Of a stretch of 5,034 nt of DNA, positions 1 through 4,783 are shown piece after piece. Within the stretch, counting starts at the first letter, position 1; each line of letters starts with the position of its first letter. The notes under the pieces were generated by a model. It did not search any database. It had not been told where the DNA came from and saw only the letters and a list, made by a program, of their open reading frames with translations. The translations under genes were made by a program, and so were the position numbers. This stretch comes from Planctomycetota bacterium. GTDB taxonomy: Bacteria; Planctomycetota; Planctomycetia; Pirellulales; Lacipirellulaceae. The stretch lies in contig JAKEIB010000291.1 in assembly GCA_022614705.1 (NCBI GenBank), positions 1-5,034 on the forward strand, in the 5' to 3' direction.

Positions 1-85
1 CCCGCTGTTTGAGGCCCTCACCGCCAAACATCAACCGTTTCCAGAATCCTCCGACCCTAACCAACTGAAACTGTTCGACTTATAG
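1..85 (+). CDS. C-terminal end of an unrecognised protein (partial)
   Basis: A reading frame is open from base 2 to a TAG stop at 83-85. It gives 27 residues ending in QLKLFDL. The frame uses mostly G or C at third positions, and the ending (polar linker, then a short hydrophobic QLxLF-type tail) resembles a genuine protein C-terminus. QLxLF endings occur in several unrelated DNA-repair and nuclease families, so this alone does not identify the gene. Its stop abuts the stop of a minus-strand reading frame at 80-82. The function cannot be assigned from this fragment. Confidence 0.5.
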   Translation, partial: PLFEALTAKHQPFPESSDPNQLKLFDL

Positions 86-208
86 CCGGACACTACTGTC
101 GCAACATATGAAATGCACGCCGACGAAACGGCGCCGAGCCGCTTCGTTCGGCGCGCCCGGTGTGGCGGGAAACGCCTCGCTGCTCAGGTCTAAATGCTCG
201 CCCGCCAT
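80..208 (-). pseudogene. Short Cys-containing protein, probably 3'-truncated
   Basis: On the minus strand an ATG at 208 opens a 42-residue frame that stops with TAA at 82-80. The frame stays open upstream to about 292, so GTG starts at 226 or 250 are also possible; none has a clear ribosome binding site. Third positions are GC-rich from about 238 down to about 110, which looks like real coding. The protein has an acidic N-terminus (MAGEHLDLSSEAF) and ends in RRFVGVHFICCD followed by five unrelated residues. From memory, small planctomycete proteins carry a GVHFxCC motif and then continue with a VYxRxYxNR segment and a CPxC pair. That continuation is absent here in any nearby frame, so this looks like a gene cut after the CC motif. 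The family assignment is unverified. It is tail to tail with the partial gene at 1-85. Confidence 0.4.
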
Positions 209-258
209 GGCTTTGCGCTCGAACACGCCTCGCTCGTCAATCCTTAACACGATTCGCG

Positions 259-264
259 TATAAT
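259..264 (+). promoter_or_regulatory. Candidate -10 box for the TIGR04222-type gene
   Basis: TATAAT matches the sigma-70 -10 consensus perfectly in a GC-rich context. No good -35 box lies at 16-18 bp; the best candidate is TCGTCA at 234-239, with a 19-bp spacer. If used, transcription would start near 271 and give a leader of about 160 bases that includes the REP pair at 322-375. The upstream DNA also carries an open minus-strand frame, so a chance match is possible. Confidence 0.4.
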
Positions 265-321
265 TTACATCGATCGCGGTGCAGGGGGAATCTCAACCGC
301 GACAGGCATTCGCCGCACAGA

Positions 322-375
322 GTAGTCCTCTCGCTCCGCGAGAGGCGACTGCGTCTCGCGGAGCGAGACGACTAC
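322..375. repeat. REP pair (BIME-like palindromic element), copy 1
   Basis: Two hairpins lie in inverted orientation, each bordered outside by the tetranucleotide GTAG (322-325, and CTAC at 372-375). Hairpin 1 (327-345) has a 7-bp stem, CCTCTCG with CGAGAGG, around the loop CTCCG. Hairpin 2 (352-370) has a 7-bp stem, CGTCTCG with CGAGACG, around the loop CGGAG. The spacer is 346-351. The arms are also reverse complements of each other except at two sites, and those two sites are paired with each other within each hairpin. A 5' GTAG next to an imperfect palindrome is the hallmark of bacterial REP sequences mobilised by RAYT (TnpA-REP) transposases. No transposase gene is present in this window. 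Confidence 0.85.
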
Positions 376-423
376 AAACGCGCTCGTCCTGACTGAATTC
401 CGCGTGGGAAGTACACTCACAAC

Positions 424-428
424 GGAGG
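424..428 (+). promoter_or_regulatory. Ribosome binding site deciding the start at 434
   Basis: GGAGG lies five bases before the ATG at 434. This favours that ATG over the in-frame GTG at 404, which has no such site and would add ten uncharacteristic residues. Confidence 0.75.
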
Positions 429-433
429 CGAAT

Positions 434-1894
434 ATGGACCGCAAGAACGCAGAACTTTGGAAGCGTATCGAAAACTTCGCCATCGACGCCGAAGGCGTCA
501 CGCTTACGTTTGCCGATCGCTTGGCGCGCGAAAACGGCTGGTCGCGGCCGTTCGCGCGTCGCGTCGTCGACGAATACAAGCGGTTCGTCTTCATGACGAT
601 GGTGGCGGATCACGAAGTCACCCCCTCCGATGAAGTCGACGAGGCGTGGCACTTGCATCTCACGTACACGCGCAGCTATTGGGACGGCCTCTGCCGCGGC
701 GTGCTGGGCAAACCACTACACCACATCCCCACGCGCGGCGGTCCGACCGAACGCGCGCGCCACATCGAGCAATACGAGCGTACGCTCGCGACCTACGAGA
801 AATGGTTCGGCCAAACGCCGCCGGCCGACATCTGGCCGCCCGCGGAAGTCCGCTTTGCAAAGGACTCGCGGCACGTACGAGTAAATCGCAATCGTGTTTG
901 GCTTCTGCCGAAGCCGCGCTGGCCACGACGATTCGTGGGCGGCAGCTCGCTCTTTGTCGGCGCGATCGCGGCGCCGCTTCTCATCGGCGCAACGAATCCT
1001 TTCGACCTGACCGGCCGACAGTTCCTGTTGTTCTACGGCGTCGTCTGCGCGGTAGCGATTCTCGCTGCGTACGCACTGCGGCAATTCCTGCGGAGCGAAA
1101 ACTCCGCGAGCGAACCTGATCAACTCTCGCCCTACGAGGTCGCCTGCCTCGGCGGCGGCGTGCCGAACGTGTTGCGAGCGTGCCTGGCAACGCTCGTCGT
1201 CGATAATCGGCTTGAACTTGTCCCAGATGGCAAGGTATCCAAGTTCTGCGCGAACGGACCTTCCGCTGTCAGCGACCACGATATCGAACGCACCATGCTG
1301 CGAGAGGCCGCTCACGAGAACGGCGCGACGGCCGCCGAATTGCTCGACGCGACCCGTCCCGCCGCCGAAAAGATTCAAAGCGATCTGCAAGGCCGCGGAC
1401 TGTTGGAATCGAACGAGAGCTTCGCCGCGGCGAGGTGGGGACCGATGATATTGCTGTCGCTCGTGTTTCTTGTCGGTCTGGTCAAAGTTATCGTGGGCGT
1501 TCAGCGAGATAAACCCGTTGTATTCCTGATTCTTATCCTCCTGGGAATCTCCCTGCTGATGCTCCTCTATTTCTGGCGGATCCCCCTCCGCACGCGCCGC
1601 GGCGAAGAACGATTGCGCCAACTCAAGGGCCAGTACGATCGGCTCAAGTCGCTCGACCTGAATCCGCAGGGCAATACGCCGATGACGCCGCTTGCCTCCA
1701 GCGACCTCTTGCTGGCGGCTGGGTTGTTCGGCTTGGCCTCGCTGCACCATCCCGATGTCGCCACGTTGGATAAGTCGCTGAAACCTCTTTCGCAAAGCGG
1801 TCTCTCCAGCAGCGGGTGCGGTGCATCCACCGGCTGCGGCGGAGGGGGCGGATGCGGAGGCGGCGGTTGTGGCGGTTGCGGCGGCGGAGATTGA
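434..1894 (+). CDS. TIGR04222-type membrane protein with GRDP-like N-terminus and Gly/Cys tail
   Basis: The protein has 486 residues and its biochemical role is not known. The ATG at 434 is preceded by GGAGG. Residues 1-140 form a soluble region whose DEAWHLHLTYTRSY stretch (69-82), followed by GKPLHHIP (92-99), resembles the glycine-rich-domain-protein-like (GRDP, PF07173) fold. Two membrane segments follow at about 168-186 and 196-216. The LSPYEVACLGGG motif (231-242) then opens the TIGR04222-type domain, a helical region with LATLVVDNRLEL (251-262). Two more membrane segments lie at about 336-354 and 361-380, and a charged, probably helical stretch at 386-405. The tail (461-485) is almost only Gly and Cys, with cysteines at 462, 468, 474, 479 and 482. 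Gly/Cys tails are typical of proteins carrying this domain, though their purpose is unclear. The gene stands alone between two REP pairs, so no operon partner helps. The family call is from remembered motifs. Confidence 0.8.
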   Translation: MDRKNAELWKRIENFAIDAEGVTLTFADRLARENGWSRPFARRVVDEYKRFVFMTMVADHEVTPSDEVDEAWHLHLTYTRSYWDGLCRGVLGKPLHHIPTRGGPTERARHIEQYERTLATYEKWFGQTPPADIWPPAEVRFAKDSRHVRVNRNRVWLLPKPRWPRRFVGGSSLFVGAIAAPLLIGATNPFDLTGRQFLLFYGVVCAVAILAAYALRQFLRSENSASEPDQLSPYEVACLGGGVPNVLRACLATLVVDNRLELVPDGKVSKFCANGPSAVSDHDIERTMLREAAHENGATAAELLDATRPAAEKIQSDLQGRGLLESNESFAAARWGPMILLSLVFLVGLVKVIVGVQRDKPVVFLILILLGISLLMLLYFWRIPLRTRRGEERLRQLKGQYDRLKSLDLNPQGNTPMTPLASSDLLLAAGLFGLASLHHPDVATLDKSLKPLSQSGLSSSGCGASTGCGGGGGCGGGGCGGCGGGD

Positions 1895-1897
1895 CAA

Positions 1898-1952
1898 TGT
1901 AGACATCTCGCTCCGCGAGATGCAATTCCGCTCGCGGAGCGAGCGGACTACA
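1898..1952. repeat. REP pair (BIME-like palindromic element), copy 2
   Basis: This copy has the same architecture as the element at 322-375. The outer arms are TGTAGA (1898-1903) and ACTACA (1947-1952). Hairpin 1 (1904-1922) has the stem CATCTCG with CGAGATG around CTCCG. Hairpin 2 (1928-1946) has the stem CCGCTCG with CGAGCGG around CGGAG. The spacer is CAATT. The core CTCG-CTCCG-CGAG is identical to copy 1, while the outer stem pairs differ but still pair. It begins four bases after the stop of the upstream gene. There it could block 3' exonucleases or help end transcription, but no T-run follows. Confidence 0.85.
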
Positions 1953-1963
1953 TTTCGCGAACC

Positions 1964-1992
1964 TTGACTCCCCGCCGGTTGTCAGCTACATT
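1964..1992 (+). promoter_or_regulatory. Promoter for the leucine leader and leuA
   Basis: A -35 box TTGACT (1964-1969, five of six consensus bases) and a -10 box TACATT (1987-1992, four of six) are separated by exactly 17 bp. Transcription would begin near 1999, about 50 bases ahead of the leader peptide ATG at 2051. The position suits an attenuated leader transcript. The promoter starts only 11 bases after the REP pair, so the REP marks the boundary with the upstream gene. Confidence 0.6.
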
Positions 1993-2050
1993 TGAAAACA
2001 CGGTGGCAATTCCGCCGCTAGTAATTCAACGCGTTCATACACGATTTGCC

Positions 2051-2113
2051 ATGTCCTCGCTGAACCTTTTGCTCGGCCTGTTGTTACTTGCCGGCCGCCT
2101 CGGCGGTGCTTAG
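2051..2113 (+). CDS. leuL: Leucine-rich leader peptide of the leuA attenuator
   Basis: A 20-codon frame from ATG to TAG encodes a peptide with nine leucines, seven of them packed into LLLGLLLL at positions 6-13, with another at 4 and one at 17. The leucine codons are mixed: CTG twice, CTT twice, TTG twice, CTC twice and TTA once. TTA is likely rare in such a GC-rich genome. The stop codon lies inside pairing segment 2 of the attenuator, and an intrinsic terminator begins 33 bases later. This is the classic arrangement in which ribosome stalling for lack of charged tRNA-Leu senses leucine supply. No Shine-Dalgarno sequence is visible before the ATG, as is also true of leuA. The symbol follows the enterobacterial leuL by analogy of role; no sequence homology is implied. 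A signal-peptide-like hydrophobic run is an alternative reading, but the length and context favour a leader. Confidence 0.8.
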   Translation: MSSLNLLLGLLLLAGRLGGA

Positions 2114-2181
2114 GGTTCGTGCGGACATTGATCGACGATAAAGTAGAACCCTGAAGCCCGCTGCGGCTTCAGGGTTTTTTT
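2062..2181 (+). promoter_or_regulatory. Four-segment leucine attenuator upstream of leuA
   Basis: Four segments give mutually exclusive RNA structures. Segment 1 (2062-2072) lies within leader codons 4-8. Segment 2 (2108-2118, GCTTAGGGTTC) overlaps the leader stop. Segment 3 is 2146-2157 and segment 4 is 2165-2176. Pairing 1:2 uses GAACCTT with AGGGTTC plus a GC/GC extension across a 2x2 internal loop. Pairing 2:3 (antiterminator) gives 11 bp with a single bulged G at 2153. Pairing 3:4 is the terminator. A ribosome stalled at leucine codons 6-13 covers segment 1 but not 2, so 2:3 forms and leuA is transcribed. A ribosome reaching the TAG at 2111 masks segment 2, so the terminator forms. The pairings are read directly from sequence; the regulatory logic is inferred from the known his, leu and trp attenuators. 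Confidence 0.82.
2147..2181 (+). terminator. Intrinsic terminator of the leuA leader
   Basis: A perfect 12-bp stem pairs AACCCTGAAGCC (2147-2158) with GGCTTCAGGGTT (2165-2176). The loop is CGCTGC and a run of seven Ts covers 2175-2181. This is the strongest intrinsic terminator in the window. It sits 74 bases before the leuA start, not behind a gene, which is the expected position for the regulated terminator of an attenuator. Confidence 0.92.
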
Positions 2182-2195
2182 GTTATTGCGGACCG

Positions 2196-2211
2196 GGTCG
2201 CCGCGGCGACC
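2196..2211. repeat. Perfect 16-bp palindrome in the leuA 5' untranslated region
   Basis: GGTCGCCGCGGCGACC is fully self-complementary. It lies between the attenuator terminator and the leuA start at 2256. It could be a protein-binding operator or a small RNA hairpin, though in a hairpin the central bases could not pair. GC-rich DNA makes such palindromes more likely by chance, so a role is not established. Confidence 0.4.
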
Positions 2212-2255
2212 GTGGCATCGCGGCTATTTCCCTTCAATTCGACGGCCTCACTCCC

Positions 2256-3818
2256 ATGCCTACCAACGACCAGCCCCGCCCCATCGTCATCTTCGACACC
2301 ACACTGCGCGACGGCGAGCAATCGCCCGGCTGCAGCATGAACCTCGAGGAAAAGCTGGAGGTCGCGCAAGCGCTCGTGGACCTGGGCGTCGACGTGATCG
2401 AAGCCGGCTTCCCGATCGCCTCGCCCGGCGACTTTGAAGCGGTGCGCGAAATTGCCCGCACCGTGCGCGGCTCGACGATCTGCGGTCTGGCCCGCTGCAA
2501 CGAAAAGGACATCGACCGCGTCTGGGAAGCACTGCGCGACGCCCCCGACGCCCGCATCCACGTCTTCCTGGCCACCAGCGCGATCCATCGCGAATTCAAG
2601 CTGCGGATGGGGAAGGAGGAAATCATCCAGCGGGCCATTGAAGGCGTGAAGCGGGCCAAGGGCTACTGCGATAACATCGAATTCTCGCCCGAAGACGCCG
2701 CCCGCACCGAACCCGATTTCCTGTGCAGCGTCGTCGAGGCCGCCATTGACGCCGGCGCGACGACCGTCAATATTCCCGACACGGTCGGCTACGCCACGCC
2801 CTCGCATTTCGCCGGCGTGATCAAGAATCTCATCAATCGCGTGCCGAACATCGACCGCGCGGTAATCAGCGTGCATTGCCATGACGATCTGGGACTGGCC
2901 GTCGCCAACAGCCTGGCGGCCGTCGAAAATGGCGCCGGCCAAATCGAATGCACGATCAACGGCATTGGTGAGCGCGCTGGCAACTGTTCGCTGGAAGAGG
3001 TCGTCATGGCCATGCGCACCCGCAACGACCACTACCACACGACCACCAAAATCCACACGCCGCGCCTCGTGCCCACGAGCCGGCTGCTCTCCAATATTAC
3101 CGGCTTGGTGGTGCAGCGAAACAAAGCCATCGTCGGCCGCAACGCGTTCGCCCACGAGGCCGGCATCCACCAGGACGGCATGCTCAAAGAACGCACGACC
3201 TACGAAATCATGCGTCCCGAGGACGTCGGCTTCACGCAAACCGACCTGGTGCTCGGCAAACACAGTGGCCGGGCCGCGCTCTCCGACCGCGCCAAGGCCC
3301 TTGGCTATCACATCACGAGCGAACAGCTGCAACAGGTGTTCGACGAATTCAAAAAGTTGGCCGACAAAAAGAAGGAGGTCTACGACGCCGACATCGCCGC
3401 GCTGATCGAAAAGCGAATGACGGTCGCCGGCGATCAGTGGCAGTTGGTCGCGTACGAAGTGCACGCCACCGGCCGTGCCGAGCCGACCGTCTCCGTGACG
3501 CTCAAGCGTGGGGACGACGAGCAAAGTCGCACCGTAACCGGCGGCGACGGCCCGCTCGACGCGCTGTTCCGTGCGATCGAAGAGATCACGGGCACGTCGG
3601 TGGTGGTGCGCGACTTCCGCGTTCACAGCGTCACCCGCGGCAAAGACGCCCAGGGCGAATCCACCATCGAAGTCGAGCACCAAGGGCGCGTGTACCGCGG
3701 CCGCGGCGTATCGACCGACACGGTCGAAGCCGCCACGCTGGCGTTTCTCAACGCCGTCAACCGCGCCGCCGGCGGCGGCGGCCAGTCCGTGAGCGGCGAG
3801 CGCCCGGACATGGTGTGA
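2256..3818 (+). CDS. leuA: 2-isopropylmalate synthase
   Basis: This enzyme condenses acetyl-CoA with 2-ketoisovalerate to form 2-isopropylmalate, the first committed step of leucine synthesis in the cytoplasm. The 520 residues match the usual length of bacterial LeuA. The catalytic TIM barrel (about 8-275) opens with FDTTLRDGEQSPG (13-25), which supplies metal ligand Asp14 and catalytic Arg18. SVHCHDDLG (205-213) gives metal ligands His207 and His209, and GERAGNCSLEE (238-248) gives Asn243. These fall at nearly the same positions as in the E. coli enzyme. The linker subdomains carry HEAGIHQDG (300-308) and LGKHSGR (333-339). The C-terminal leucine-binding regulatory domain (about 390-505) is complete, so feedback inhibition by leucine is expected. 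The last 15 residues are low-complexity. No Shine-Dalgarno site precedes the ATG. Expression is probably controlled by the upstream leucine attenuator. No other leu gene is adjacent downstream. Confidence 0.97.
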   Translation: MPTNDQPRPIVIFDTTLRDGEQSPGCSMNLEEKLEVAQALVDLGVDVIEAGFPIASPGDFEAVREIARTVRGSTICGLARCNEKDIDRVWEALRDAPDARIHVFLATSAIHREFKLRMGKEEIIQRAIEGVKRAKGYCDNIEFSPEDAARTEPDFLCSVVEAAIDAGATTVNIPDTVGYATPSHFAGVIKNLINRVPNIDRAVISVHCHDDLGLAVANSLAAVENGAGQIECTINGIGERAGNCSLEEVVMAMRTRNDHYHTTTKIHTPRLVPTSRLLSNITGLVVQRNKAIVGRNAFAHEAGIHQDGMLKERTTYEIMRPEDVGFTQTDLVLGKHSGRAALSDRAKALGYHITSEQLQQVFDEFKKLADKKKEVYDADIAALIEKRMTVAGDQWQLVAYEVHATGRAEPTVSVTLKRGDDEQSRTVTGGDGPLDALFRAIEEITGTSVVVRDFRVHSVTRGKDAQGESTIEVEHQGRVYRGRGVSTDTVEAATLAFLNAVNRAAGGGGQSVSGERPDMV

Positions 3819-3822
3819 CGAA

Positions 3823-3891
3823 GGGGACTGGCTTCATTTTGCGGCGGGCACCATCGCCGCGATGGTCGCGGAGCAAAATGTGCCTGTCCCC
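3823..3891. repeat. Imperfect palindromic element after leuA
   Basis: The outer arms 3823-3842 (beginning GGGGACTGGC and ending ATTTTGC) and 3873-3891 (GCAAAATGTGCCTGTCCCC) are inverted copies with a few differences. They enclose an inner hairpin, CCATCG-CCG-CGATGG, at 3851-3865. The element starts five bases after the leuA stop, in the space between two convergent genes. The GGGGACAGGCACATTTT-type end resembles repeats recalled from planctomycete and other genomes that carry IS200-like/RAYT transposases; this link is from memory. It may also act as a bidirectional 3'-end structure, although no T-run follows either arm. Confidence 0.6.
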
Positions 3892-3913
3892 GTTCGCTGT
3901 CTCTTGCGGCTTA

Positions 3914-3941
3914 GCTCCCTGCTCCACGCTCCCTGCTTCAC
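3914..3941 (+). repeat. Heptanucleotide tandem repeat, array 1
   Basis: Four 7-base units stand head to tail: GCTCCCT, GCTCCAC, GCTCCCT, GCTTCAC. The consensus is roughly GCTYCNN. The array runs into the stop codon of the convergent DUF420 gene (3938-3940), so the last unit supplies that stop. The same units recur at 4550-4581 (reversed) and 4613-4640. Confidence 0.7.
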
Positions 3942-4432
3942 CGCACAAACGCCAACCAATAAAAAATCCACCCCGTCACCGCCGTCATCACCATGTCGAG
4001 TGCCGCCGCCCGCGCCAACGGCACGTGCACGCGGCTATGCACGCCAGGATGCGGCGGGTCCGGAAAATTGCGCAGCGCCAAAAAAATCGTCACCGGCCAC
4101 AAAATGAGCGAGCTGACTGCAAACACGAGATGAATGTAGAGCGAGTACCAAACGATGGCTGGTGCATGTCTGCCTTCCCCTCCGGCCGCTCTCATCTCCC
4201 AACCATGCAGCCGAATGTCGACTTCAAACAGCACCACCACGACCAGCACCGCAGCACCGAGCGCTACTTGTGTCCACTTGTGCAACCGATATCGCCGGCG
4301 AAACTTGACCTGATACACACTCCAACACAAGATCAGCACCACGGCCAACATCACCAGCACGAGTACGTCGAGCATCAACGACGCCCGCGTTCCCAGAAAC
4401 CCGTCAATCCCCGGATATACAACGTCGTTCAT
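3938..4432 (-). CDS. DUF420 family membrane protein (CtaM/YozB-like)
   Basis: This 164-residue integral membrane protein has four hydrophobic segments, at about 19-40, 52-70, 93-120 and 143-162. The DUF420 pattern is visible. RRRYRLHKWTQV (45-56) carries the first conserved His. WYSLYIHLVFAV (95-106) carries an intramembrane His at 101. The loop LRNFPDPPHPGVHSRVH (120-136) and the closing TGWIFYWLAFV (153-163) complete it. Relatives such as Bacillus YozB and Staphylococcus CtaM are tied to maturation of heme-copper cytochrome oxidases, which suggests a role in respiratory complex assembly. No oxidase genes are visible in this window, so context does not test this. The gene converges on leuA. 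No Shine-Dalgarno site precedes the ATG at 4432. The stop codon falls inside a heptanucleotide repeat array. Confidence 0.85.
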   Translation of the reverse strand: MNDVVYPGIDGFLGTRASLMLDVLVLVMLAVVLILCWSVYQVKFRRRYRLHKWTQVALGAAVLVVVVLFEVDIRLHGWEMRAAGGEGRHAPAIVWYSLYIHLVFAVSSLILWPVTIFLALRNFPDPPHPGVHSRVHVPLARAAALDMVMTAVTGWIFYWLAFVR

Positions 4433-4517
4433 GAACTGTAGCTGGCCTTTCCGAGGCCGGCCCCTGCTGCATCTTGCAGTTTCATTCAGCGAGACTCATC
4501 CCGCCCCGGCCCTTGAC

Positions 4518-4523
4518 TTTATA
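4518..4523 (-). promoter_or_regulatory. Possible -10 box for the DUF420 gene
   Basis: On the minus strand TATAAA occurs about 86 bases upstream of the DUF420 start, with TTGAGG 15 bp further upstream as a weak -35 candidate. The spacing is shorter than ideal, so the call is tentative. Confidence 0.3.
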
Positions 4524-4549
4524 CGTTCAACCCTCCACCCTCAACTGAC

Positions 4550-4581
4550 AAGCAGGGAGTTTGGAGCACGGAGCATGAAGC
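4550..4581 (-). repeat. Heptanucleotide tandem repeat, array 2 (reversed)
   Basis: Read on the minus strand, the units are GCTTCAT, GCTCCGT, GCTCCAA, ACTCCCT and a partial GCTT. They belong to the same family as the arrays at 3914 and 4613. Degenerate further units may continue to about 4601. With array 3 the array forms an inverted repeat: 4565-4581 pairs with 4627-4643 at 16 of 17 positions across a 45-base loop. Confidence 0.65.
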
Positions 4582-4612
4582 CGAAAGTTGGAACACGGCA
4601 AGTAATCGTCTT

Positions 4613-4640
4613 GCTCCAGGCTCCCTGCTTCATGCTCCTT
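4613..4640 (+). repeat. Heptanucleotide tandem repeat, array 3
   Basis: The four units are GCTCCAG, GCTCCCT, GCTTCAT and GCTCCTT, then the register breaks at GCT-GCTTCCC. The array ends 12 bases before the tRNA-Leu fragment. A period of seven is not a multiple of three, and the units sit between genes, so the arrays look non-coding. Confidence 0.7.
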
Positions 4641-4652
4641 GCTGCTTCCCTC

Positions 4653-4690
4653 GGCCGAGTGGCGGAATGGCAGACGCTACGGACTTAAAA
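4653..4690 (+). tRNA. tRNA-Leu(UAA) 5' half, truncated after the anticodon loop
   Basis: The order matches a bacterial tRNA-Leu: 5' acceptor strand GGCCGAG (4653-4659), TG, D arm GCG-GAATGGCAGA-CGC (4662-4677), T, anticodon stem strand ACGGA (4679-4683) and loop CTTAAAA (4684-4690), giving anticodon TAA. The expected 3' stem strand TCCGT is not there; the sequence continues TTAGAAGCG. No variable arm, no T-loop GTTCRA motif and no matching 3' acceptor strand (CTCGGCC) were found in the remaining 344 bases. It is therefore a 5' half, not a working tRNA on its own. A break at the anticodon loop is compatible with recombination at a tRNA attachment site. It is also where group I introns sit in cyanobacterial tRNA-Leu(UAA), but no intron core motif is visible downstream. 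Confidence 0.75.
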
Positions 4691-4783
4691 TTAGAAGCGA
4701 GGGCTACTGGCCGCACGCGCTAACACGCTGAATAGCGCTTGCTTTCTAGAGCGAAACGCGCGCCGCTGATTCGGTGCGAACGG

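Noticed and set aside
119..152. An imperfect inverted repeat (about 13 pairs, one bulge, one mismatch) that could terminate the gene at 1-85.
   Set aside because: No T-run follows, and it falls inside the coding-like part of the minus-strand frame, so it may only reflect GC-rich codons.
716..1906. A 396-codon minus-strand open frame opposite the TIGR04222-type gene.
   Set aside because: The plus-strand frame has a ribosome binding site, recognisable motifs and membrane segments. The reverse frame is explained by high GC third positions and begins within the REP element.
2169..3683. A 504-codon open frame on the minus strand opposite leuA.
   Set aside because: It is a shadow of the GC-rich leuA coding frame. 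Its translation is low in diversity (rich in V, G, A, D, H), it has no recognisable motif, and it would start and stop inside leuA and its leader terminator.
3437..4441. A 334-codon plus-strand frame overlapping the end of leuA and antisense to the DUF420 gene.
   Set aside because: It is arginine- and histidine-rich without domains, crosses two palindromic or repeat regions, and conflicts with two well-supported genes.
2051..4690. A functional link between the TTA codon in the leader peptide and the tRNA-Leu(UAA) fragment in the same window.
   Set aside because: The tRNA fragment is incomplete and 2.5 kb away, and the leader uses several leucine codons, so co-occurrence is best seen as coincidence.
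4717..4738. A short hairpin (GCGCTA with TAGCGC) considered as an integron attC site.
   Set aside because: The flanking bases do not give the RYYYAAC and GTTRRRY core pair, and the stem is only six base pairs.
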